Position numbers and translations under genes: made by a program. The notes under the pieces were generated by a model. That model was not told where the DNA came from, ran no database searches, and saw only the letters and a program-made list of their open reading frames with translations. From Mogibacterium sp. (lineage in GTDB: Bacteria; Bacillota; Clostridia; Peptostreptococcales; Anaerovoracaceae): a stretch of DNA of 64,000 nucleotides. The stretch lies in contig JAFWGQ010000014.1 of assembly GCA_017512365.1 (NCBI GenBank), positions 186,001 to 250,000 on the forward strand, in the 5' to 3' direction. Shown here piece by piece: positions 57,436 through 64,000 of this stretch. Each line of letters begins with the position of its first letter. The first letter of the stretch is position 1.

Positions 57436-57464
57436 ATTATACACAGTCGTTTTCCTTATTGCAA
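57436..57464 (-). promoter_or_regulatory. Promoter of rpmB
   Basis: Minus strand TTGCAA (57459-57464), 17-base spacer, TATAAT (57436-57441). Confidence 0.75.
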
Positions 57465-57524
57465 GGACTTTTTTTGCCTTTTCTCATGCTCTGTTTTCAA
57501 TGCTTTGCCGATATCCGAATACTC

Positions 57525-57553
57525 TTCAAAATGGAGCCTTTTAAGAGTATAAT
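57525..57553 (+). promoter_or_regulatory. Promoter of the 57624 gene
   Basis: TTCAAA (57525-57530), 17-base spacer, TATAAT (57548-57553), about 70 bases before the start codon. Divergent from rpmB. Confidence 0.6.
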
Positions 57554-57623
57554 ATTAAATGTATATATATGCGCAGCAGGAACATTTCATCACCCTGTGC
57601 GCGAACTGAAGGATTTGGATCAA

Positions 57624-59102
57624 ATGGGTAAACTTCTTAAGAACAACAAATTCCGGATCATACTTGTCATCGTCATCGCTGCAGTTGCGGCCGGAGTATC
57701 GATCCGCATGTCACAGAACACCAGGCTTCTCGACAAGGCCGCGTACAGGGAATTCAAGGACGCGGTCAACGAGGTCGCCGATTCCGAAGCCGGAGGCTTC
57801 GAGGATCAGGAGGCTCTCCGCACATTCATAAAGACCTGGTTCGACAACTACGGTCTCAGGTATGAAGAGGACAAATACGGCAACATAATCTTCGACAAGG
57901 CTCCTGTCAAGCGCAAGAAAAACGTCACCCCTACCCTGGTCTGCGTAAGCATGAACTACGAGACCGCCTGCGACAATGCCCAGCTGCTTGCTTCAGCAGC
58001 AGCCATAGCTCTGACCGGCATAGAGTCAGGCCGGCAGACTGTTATTTTCGTTAATGACGAGCAGAACCTTGGCAAAGGCTACAAAGGCCTCACAGATGAT
58101 TATGTGACTTCCAGATCAAAGGTCATCTACATGGACAAGGGCTCGACGCTTTACCTCTCCACCGCTTCTTTTGAGAAGGTGTTCTCGCACTTCTCTCTTG
58201 ATGCTGAACGTGAGGAGAATGTCTGCGACACTGCCGTCAAAGTGAAGATCAAAGGTGTGCCGTCAGCTGTAGTCACTACGAATGTCAGCAAACAGCCTGA
58301 CCCCGTATCCGCTTTCTCAGGCATGCTGTCTCGTCTCAAGGGCAAGTCGGCGATATACCGCGTCGCTGATGTCAGTGTGGAAAGCAACGGAGACATGTAT
58401 CCTGTAGGGATAGAAGCGACCATAACGCTGAATTCCTACGCCGCCGGATCCTTCACTTCCTATCTCGACAAGAGGATCAAGGCATGGGAAAAAGCATACG
58501 GCAAGGACAACGAGGATCTCGAGTTCTCGTACAAAGTCATCGATGATCCGGAAGCCCTCCCGGAGACTACCTATACGGCGGAGACCACGGACAGGCTTGC
58601 CGGCATACTTTATACAGTCAAGAGCGATACATACAGATACGGCGAGAACGACGTCATCCCCGAAAACAAGAAGGTCGGCGACATCAACGGCATCAACGCC
58701 CTTATCGGTCTTGAAGCCGGCGAGGACAAGATCAGTATCAGGGTAATGACTCAGGGTGCCGACGACATGTTCACCAACCGCATACTTTACGACAACAAGG
58801 CTGCAGCCGAGCTTTATCAGTGCAAATACATTCAGGATGACAAGATCGACGCTTTCGTCAATACGAAGGATTCACTCTCGCTCACGTTCAAGAAGACGTA
58901 TGACAAGGTGAACGACACTTCTTCGGCAGGATCAGAGCTCAGAATGGATACGGACAATTTCTTTACGCCGTGCTCATATCTGCAGTCGATCAACGGCGAG
59001 GCAGACATCATCCACCTCAGGATGGACAGCACCAACGCTTCCAACCTTGCGAACACCGTGCTCTGCTATATTAAGACCAAGGGAAACACCTCTTTCTTCT
59101 GA
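57624..59102 (+). CDS. Membrane-anchored M20 peptidase-like protein, probably inactive
   Basis: Encodes 492 residues from ATG 57624-57626 (MGKLLKNNKFRIILV). Residues 8-26 are an N-terminal membrane anchor. The rest follows the M20C/X-His dipeptidase layout: a first domain with LRTFIKTWFDNYGLRYEEDKYGNIIF, then VCVSMNYETACDN where the metal-binding HMD would be, and VIFVNDEQNLGKGYKGL where TDEE(T/I)G would be; a lid-like domain follows. The metal ligands are missing, so it is likely a pseudo-peptidase. A promoter precedes it, and the PBP gene follows 47 bases on. Confidence 0.6.
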   Translation: MGKLLKNNKFRIILVIVIAAVAAGVSIRMSQNTRLLDKAAYREFKDAVNEVADSEAGGFEDQEALRTFIKTWFDNYGLRYEEDKYGNIIFDKAPVKRKKNVTPTLVCVSMNYETACDNAQLLASAAAIALTGIESGRQTVIFVNDEQNLGKGYKGLTDDYVTSRSKVIYMDKGSTLYLSTASFEKVFSHFSLDAEREENVCDTAVKVKIKGVPSAVVTTNVSKQPDPVSAFSGMLSRLKGKSAIYRVADVSVESNGDMYPVGIEATITLNSYAAGSFTSYLDKRIKAWEKAYGKDNEDLEFSYKVIDDPEALPETTYTAETTDRLAGILYTVKSDTYRYGENDVIPENKKVGDINGINALIGLEAGEDKISIRVMTQGADDMFTNRILYDNKAAAELYQCKYIQDDKIDAFVNTKDSLSLTFKKTYDKVNDTSSAGSELRMDTDNFFTPCSYLQSINGEADIIHLRMDSTNASNLANTVLCYIKTKGNTSFF

Positions 59103-59149
59103 ATATGATATAACTCGAATTCAACAGTTTGACTGATCGGAGGATCAAG

Positions 59150-62100
59150 ATGAGATCGGACAAAGACAAAAGGACTGAAACTGAAAAAGAAATCGATGAT
59201 TTCCTTTCAAAGTTCGAAAGCCCTGCTGACAAAACATCTGCTGATTTCAGCAAATATCTTGAACCGGAAGAGACCGGCGAACCGAAAGAGAACGTCGCTC
59301 CGGAAGAGACTGTCGGTCCGGAAGAGACCGGCGTTCCCGAAGCGCCGTCGTTCGTATGGAAAGATGTGGCACCCGACGACGCTCTTGATGAGTTTTTTGC
59401 ATCCGGTAAAAGATCCGAAGGCTCCGGTTCCGGGCCCGAGGTAATGAATGACGCTGACGAAAAGCAGGAAGCAGAAGAAAGGCCGGTAGAAGCGTCAGAA
59501 GAAAAGCCTAAAAAAACGTCGGAAGAAACGCCGGAAGAAAAATCCGAAGAGCCTGAGTCAAAAGAAACGCCTGCGCCGAAAATCAAAGTAGACAGAAAAA
59601 AGCGCAGAAAAAAGTATCATAAAAAGACATCCCCTGCCGCAGAGCCTGAAGTCAAAAATGAGGTCGAAAACGGACCGGAAGCAAAAGAAGCTGAGCCTGC
59701 AGCAGTCGTAACCGAATCTGAAGCAACAGAAGCTCCGAAGGATAACATAAAGGAAGAAGTAAAGAAAGAACCTGCCGCATACTATAAATCAGAAAGAAAA
59801 AAGCGCAGGAATAAGGATTACAGGAACATCTCATCTGTCAGTACATCAGAAGTCGAAGATGCAGATGCTGCCGGATCAGATATAGAGGACGTCGTAAGCG
59901 CCGCCCTGGTTCCGGGGGCCGGTGCTGAAATGTCCGGAAACAAGGCCGGCAGAAAGAAAAAGAGATCGCGCAGCAAAAAAGAAAATGCCCCGCGCGAGGT
60001 CATCAGGGATACAGGCAGTTCGGAAAAGGACGCGATCAAGGAAGAAGACGGGGATCTGAAGGATGACAGCAGCAGTACAGCTGAGGGTGAAGTCAAAAAG
60101 GACAGTTCCGTAACCAGATTCAAAAGAAAAAAGATCGACGTCAAAAGACCGGGCAAGAAGATCAAGCAGAGCGTCATCTTCAGAAAGACGTCCGCTATTG
60201 CCCGAAAGATCAAAAAACGCAAGGGAGACCGTACTCTCGGCGAGTTTCTTTTCCTCAAGCCTAATCCTGACTACGATCCTTCCAAGGGCGAAAAATACGA
60301 AAAAGACGGAAGGACTGTAAAAAACAAAAAGTACAGGCTCAGCTTCCTCAAGGTGCTCGGCAATCTTGCTGCAGTGTTCATGGTCTTCGTGCTTGCCGGC
60401 ATGATTTACGCGATCGCCTGCATCGCTTCCGCGCCTAAGTACGATTACAAGGATATTTATGCTGTGGTGGATACCGCGTCCGTGGTATATGACGATCACG
60501 GTGAACCTATCGACAATGTCTTCTATACCGAAAACCGAAAGGTCATAGGCTATAAGGATATGCCTGAAGATCTGGTCAATTCCTTCATAGCCATTGAAGA
60601 CAAGACCTTCTGGAAGCACCACGGCTTCAACTGGACCAGAATGATAGGAGCCATAATTTCTTCTCTGACCGGCCACGGACAGATAAGCGGCACCAGTACC
60701 ATAACCCAGCAGCTCGCCCGCAACGTCTATCTTGCGGATACCAAGAGCGTACGAAGCATAAAGCGCAAGCTGCTTGAGATGTATTACGCGGGCCGTCTGG
60801 AACACAACCTGAGCAAGGAACAGATCGTCGAGGCATATCTCAATACGATCTACCTCGGCCACGGATGTTACGGTGTAAACGCCGCTGCCAGAACTTATTT
60901 TTCCAAGGATGTAAAGGATCTGGATCTTATCGAGTGCGCAGCGCTTGCTGCACTGCCTCAGTCGCCTGACACCTATGCCCTGCTGAAGCTGCAGAGCGAG
61001 GCCCAGGATGCCGTTGATCCTAAGGTCATCGCGACGGAGCCTGACACGATAGTCACTAACGATGTCTCCAAAGGCAGGCGGCAGCTGACACTTGATCTCA
61101 TGCTTGAACAGGGAATGATCTCTCAGGCAGACCACGACAAGATATATGATCTAAGCCTCAACGACTTCATAGATCCGACGATCAGCAATACGGGAAGCGC
61201 CTATTCGTATTTCCATGAATATCTGGTCGACACCATCATAAACGATCTCGTTGAGCAGCACGGAATGACATATGAGAATGCCGAGCGCACAGTGTATACC
61301 AGAGGCCTTCAGATCTATTCGACCCTCGACAGCACAGCGCAGAAGGTCATCGTCGATGAATTCCAGGATGACAGCAACTTCCCTTACGTTGATCCGCCTC
61401 GCGATGAAGACGGCAACATGCTCAACAGCGAGGGCGAAGTCGCCATGTATGACTACAACAACGACTTTGACGAGGATGGAAACTTCAGACTCAGCGGAGA
61501 GAACGGCGATGTCAGTGTCAACGGTGACGGCAGCGTGACCATAAACAAGGGCAAGAAGCTGCACATTTATGAGACAGAGACCAACGACGGTACGGATTAC
61601 AGTATAGAGTTCAGGAGTTATTACCTCTACGATGATGAGGATGTCCTCTATTCGATCTCCGGTGGTTATGTGAATATCCCTATGGGATACAAGTCGCTTG
61701 ATTCGGGCGGCAATGTCGTTGTATCCGCTGACTACTTCAGCGATCCTGCATACAGCGGAAATGTTCAGATAGACGGCGGTGACGTGATATTCAAACCGGG
61801 CAGCTACAGCCTGTCTACCAAATCGCGTCAGCCTCAGGCCGCCATGACGATCGTAGGCGTCGGCACCGGCGAGGTAAAAGCCATGGTCGGAGGACGTACA
61901 TCCGGCGGACAGAAGCTTCTCAACAGATCACTCAACCCTCGTCAGCCGGGCTCTTCCATCAAGCCTCTTGCCGTTTACGGCGCGGCTCTCCAGAAGAGCT
62001 TCGAGCTGCAGAAGGACGGAAAGAAATGGAAATTCACGGACTTCGGCATCGATGAACAAGGTACCAAAGGCTGGGGCGACTATCTCACCTGCCACTCTTC

Positions 62101-63229
62101 CGTTGAGGATGAAAGATGCAAGATAGAAGGAAGATACTGGCCTAACAATTTCAGCAACTCGTTCACAGGCAAGAATAATTTCATTACTGCCATACAGCAT
62201 TCCATCAATACCTGCGCTGTCAAGATACTGCTGCAGGTCGGTTCGGATTATTCTGTAGCGCAGCTCAAGAGATTCGGTATCTCCACAGTGCAGGACGATA
62301 CCAGCAACCCTGTAAATGACGTCAACCCTGCCGCCCTCGCTCTCGGAGCCATGACTGAAGGTGTGGAACCTCTGGAAATGGCTCTGGCATACGCTTCATT
62401 CCCGGGCGGAGGAAAGCTGAACACGCCTGTCTGCTACTACAAGGTTCTTGACAGAAACGGCGAGGTCCTGCTCGAGGGGAAGTCCGAACAGTCTGAAGCT
62501 CTCAACGAAGGTGTTGCATGGATCATGACCGATGTCCTCCAGTCCGTAGTCAGTTCAAACGGATACATGTACGTCGAAGGAGTTTCACCCGGCGGCAAGA
62601 CCGGTACGACCAATGATGAATACGACATCTGGTTCGACGGATTCACGCCGGCATATGCAGGCGCGCTGTGGATCGGCACAGATGAAAACGTCGACATGAA
62701 CACGACTTCAACTCCGGCAGCCAGGCTCTGGGGCAACATCATGAACCAGATCCCTGCCGCAAAAGAAGGCGAATACAGAGATCAGCCTTCGAATGTCATA
62801 TACACGTCCGGCTGTTATTTCACTGACGGGACCGAGACAGGACTTGCATACTGGAGCGGAGCCGAGGAAAGGAAGAAAGCCGAAGAAGCCAAGAGAAAGG
62901 CCCGCGAAGAGGCAAAGAAGAAAGCGTATAACGCGTGGCTCAAGGAAAGAGAAAAGCATAAGATATGGATCGACGACCAGTACGAAGACGTAGTTGTAGT
63001 CGATAAGGAAGCCTGGACAGAAACCACTACCGAGATCATCGGATATGAGCAGATGCAGGATCCTGCTTATCCGGATGACCCGACAAAAACAGTTGATGAT
63101 CCGAGCCGTCCTATCTACAGGACGATCGACCATCCTGCAGAAACGCATACTGAAAAGAAGCTTGTAAAGAAAGGTCACTGGGAGTACGAACCGGGATATC
63201 GTGACGGAGATTTCAAATACAGCGGCTGA
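59150..63229 (+). CDS. Class A penicillin-binding protein with very long cytoplasmic N-terminus
   Basis: Encodes 1359 residues from ATG 59150-59152, with GGAGG seven bases upstream. Residues 1 to about 400 are acidic and then Lys/Arg-rich disordered sequence with repeats (EPEETGEP, APEETVGPEETG, RKKRRKKYHKK). A membrane helix lies at about 404-428. The glycosyltransferase domain has EDKTFWKHHGFNW (catalytic Glu near 483) and SGTSTITQQLARNVYL. The transpeptidase domain has SxxK in PGSSIKPLAVYG (near 935), SIN, and KTG in GGKTGTTNDEYD (near 1152). A coiled-coil C-terminus follows. It polymerises and crosslinks peptidoglycan. Confidence 0.92.
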   Translation: MRSDKDKRTETEKEIDDFLSKFESPADKTSADFSKYLEPEETGEPKENVAPEETVGPEETGVPEAPSFVWKDVAPDDALDEFFASGKRSEGSGSGPEVMNDADEKQEAEERPVEASEEKPKKTSEETPEEKSEEPESKETPAPKIKVDRKKRRKKYHKKTSPAAEPEVKNEVENGPEAKEAEPAAVVTESEATEAPKDNIKEEVKKEPAAYYKSERKKRRNKDYRNISSVSTSEVEDADAAGSDIEDVVSAALVPGAGAEMSGNKAGRKKKRSRSKKENAPREVIRDTGSSEKDAIKEEDGDLKDDSSSTAEGEVKKDSSVTRFKRKKIDVKRPGKKIKQSVIFRKTSAIARKIKKRKGDRTLGEFLFLKPNPDYDPSKGEKYEKDGRTVKNKKYRLSFLKVLGNLAAVFMVFVLAGMIYAIACIASAPKYDYKDIYAVVDTASVVYDDHGEPIDNVFYTENRKVIGYKDMPEDLVNSFIAIEDKTFWKHHGFNWTRMIGAIISSLTGHGQISGTSTITQQLARNVYLADTKSVRSIKRKLLEMYYAGRLEHNLSKEQIVEAYLNTIYLGHGCYGVNAAARTYFSKDVKDLDLIECAALAALPQSPDTYALLKLQSEAQDAVDPKVIATEPDTIVTNDVSKGRRQLTLDLMLEQGMISQADHDKIYDLSLNDFIDPTISNTGSAYSYFHEYLVDTIINDLVEQHGMTYENAERTVYTRGLQIYSTLDSTAQKVIVDEFQDDSNFPYVDPPRDEDGNMLNSEGEVAMYDYNNDFDEDGNFRLSGENGDVSVNGDGSVTINKGKKLHIYETETNDGTDYSIEFRSYYLYDDEDVLYSISGGYVNIPMGYKSLDSGGNVVVSADYFSDPAYSGNVQIDGGDVIFKPGSYSLSTKSRQPQAAMTIVGVGTGEVKAMVGGRTSGGQKLLNRSLNPRQPGSSIKPLAVYGAALQKSFELQKDGKKWKFTDFGIDEQGTKGWGDYLTCHSSVEDERCKIEGRYWPNNFSNSFTGKNNFITAIQHSINTCAVKILLQVGSDYSVAQLKRFGISTVQDDTSNPVNDVNPAALALGAMTEGVEPLEMALAYASFPGGGKLNTPVCYYKVLDRNGEVLLEGKSEQSEALNEGVAWIMTDVLQSVVSSNGYMYVEGVSPGGKTGTTNDEYDIWFDGFTPAYAGALWIGTDENVDMNTTSTPAARLWGNIMNQIPAAKEGEYRDQPSNVIYTSGCYFTDGTETGLAYWSGAEERKKAEEAKRKAREEAKKKAYNAWLKEREKHKIWIDDQYEDVVVVDKEAWTETTTEIIGYEQMQDPAYPDDPTKTVDDPSRPIYRTIDHPAETHTEKKLVKKGHWEYEPGYRDGDFKYSG

Positions 63230-63255
63230 TGATAATATGTGATTAAATCTGATGC

Positions 63256-63284
63256 AGAGGGCGGCGATGACCGCCCTCTCTTTA
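63256..63284 (+). terminator. Terminator of the PBP gene
   Basis: AGAGGGCGG-CGATGA-CCGCCCTCT, a perfect 9-bp stem, followed by CTTTATG; 26 bases after the PBP stop. Confidence 0.65.
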
Positions 63285-63383
63285 TGATTGTTACCCCTTT
63301 CCCTTCTTCTGTGCTTGTTAATTTTTTGTTCAAATTTCAATGGTTTTGAAGAAATGTGAAGATTTTGTGATCGCCATTTCATA

Positions 63384-63412
63384 TTGACTTCACAAATGAC
63401 CGATAGTAAAAT
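63384..63412 (+). promoter_or_regulatory. Promoter of the symporter gene
   Basis: TTGACT (63384-63389), 17-base spacer, TAAAAT (63407-63412), 57 bases before the ATG. Confidence 0.75.
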
Positions 63413-63468
63413 GTAAATGTATGTAAAGACGCATACGCGTTTTAATTTTTTTAAGGAGGTATTTTGTT

Positions 63469-64000
63469 ATGGAAAATCAAAGCAAAGGCCAGTTTAACTC
63501 CAATTTCGGATTCCTCATGGCCGCACTTGGTTCCGCAGTAGGTCTCGGTAACCTCTGGGGCTTCCCGTACAAGATGGGTCTCGGCGGAGGATTCGCATTC
63601 CTTCTCATCTACATGATCCTTCTTGTAACGGTTGGTTACCCGCTGGTACTTTCCGAGATCGCTATCGGACGTAAGTCGCAGAAGGCTGCTATCGAAGCAT
63701 ACAAGGAGATCGACCCAAGATTCACATTCAACGGTGTTCTCCAGACAGCAGTACCGTTTTTCCTGATCGCATTCTACTGCACATTCGGTGGATATGTAAT
63801 GAAGTTCTTCTTCAAATCCCTCGGAATGTTCGTAGGAAACAAGTTCGATCCGGGTGAAACATTCAACGCAACACTTACAAGCGGTTCATCTGTTATCTGG
63901 GTACTTATCTTCCTCGGACTCACAGTACTGATCGTGCTCGGCGGTGTATCCGGCGGTATCGAAAAGTTCTGCAAGGTAGCCATGCCGGCGCTCTTCGTGA
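63469..64000 (+). CDS. Sodium-dependent transporter, neurotransmitter:sodium symporter family (partial)
   Basis: Starts at ATG 63469-63471 after AAGGAGGT and runs off the right edge; 177 codons are visible. FLMAALGSAVGLGNLWGFPYKMG, GGGFAFLLIYMILLVTVGYPL and ETFNATLTSG are the first two membrane helices and extracellular loop of the NSS/SNF fold, including the unwound GNLWGFP that binds sodium and substrate. Bacterial members transport amino acids. At least four membrane helices lie in view. Confidence 0.93.
   Translation, partial: MENQSKGQFNSNFGFLMAALGSAVGLGNLWGFPYKMGLGGGFAFLLIYMILLVTVGYPLVLSEIAIGRKSQKAAIEAYKEIDPRFTFNGVLQTAVPFFLIAFYCTFGGYVMKFFFKSLGMFVGNKFDPGETFNATLTSGSSVIWVLIFLGLTVLIVLGGVSGGIEKFCKVAMPALFV

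Noticed and set aside
59876..61135. 419-codon minus-strand frame
   Set aside because: Antisense to the PBP gene; no start signal or domain.

Overview
The window suggests a low-to-mid GC anaerobic Firmicute of the class Clostridia (Eubacteriales). The evidence is the gene order of the chromosomal part: ftsK-rimO-pgsA-cinA-recA, alaS-ireB-ruvX, rplU-rpmA-obgE, and coaD-rsmD-recG-asp23 divergent from rpmB. Strong AGGAGG ribosome binding sites and a CGAAC-N4-GTTC type LexA box upstream of recA agree. A family-level placement (for example Family XIII/Anaerovoracaceae-like) would be a guess.

Bases 1 to about 32,050 are one long stretch of tailed prophage, all on the minus strand, so transcription runs from 32 kb towards 1. 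In transcription order it holds: small Cys-rich and HTH proteins and a PC4/YdbC-like ssDNA-binding protein (32.0-30.2 kb); a zinc-cluster protein and a tRNA-like element (30.1-29.7 kb); a PcfK-like/PcfJ-like pair and a DUF3102 coiled-coil protein (29.5-26.7 kb); a chain of very small overlapping genes (26.6-24.5 kb); a VRR-NUC nuclease, a frame-broken zinc ribbon, an HUH-type Rep-like protein with palindromes just upstream, and a DUF1492/RinA-like regulator (24.5-22.2 kb); a three-gene sugar cassette of GT2 glycosyltransferase, nucleotidyltransferase and Stealth-like protein (22.1-19.9 kb); HNH nuclease, small and large terminase (19.9-17.6 kb); portal fused to a MuF-like domain, HK97-type protease and capsid (17.6-13.7 kb); neck and tail genes with a probable -1 frameshift in the tail chaperones (13.6-10.6 kb); tape measure, large tail-tip and fibre proteins, one with an InlB-type B repeat (10.6-1.3 kb); and short distal genes sharing an N-terminal helix (1.2 kb to the window edge). 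Lysis genes, integrase and CI repressor are not visible, so the left part of the prophage lies outside the window or is missing.

The prophage meets the host at 32.05-32.2 kb, directly downstream of bioY, where an 11-codon open frame with a strong ribosome binding site looks like the stump of an interrupted host gene. From 32.2 kb the sequence is chromosomal: the biotin transporter bioY, a small zinc-ribbon protein, three secreted or membrane-anchored proteins, ruvX-ireB-alaS, DUF896, a stand-alone Spo0A C-terminal-like domain, comEA, obgE, rpmA (L27), rplU (L21), recA, cinA, pgsA, rimO, ftsK and rpmF. A plus-strand tRNA-Pro(CGG) follows, then tmcAL, a coiled-coil protein, coaD, rsmD, recG, asp23 and rpmB.

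From 57.5 kb the direction changes to plus: a membrane-anchored protein resembling a degenerate M20 peptidase, a very long class A penicillin-binding protein, and the start of a sodium-dependent neurotransmitter-symporter-family transporter that runs off the right edge. The points of most interest are the phage-borne glycan cassette, the HUH Rep with adjacent palindromes, the PcfK/PcfJ pair (PcfK-like proteins include the anti-Cas9 family AcrIIA9), the isolated Spo0A DNA-binding-type domain, and an L27 lacking the cleaved N-terminal extension usual in Firmicutes.
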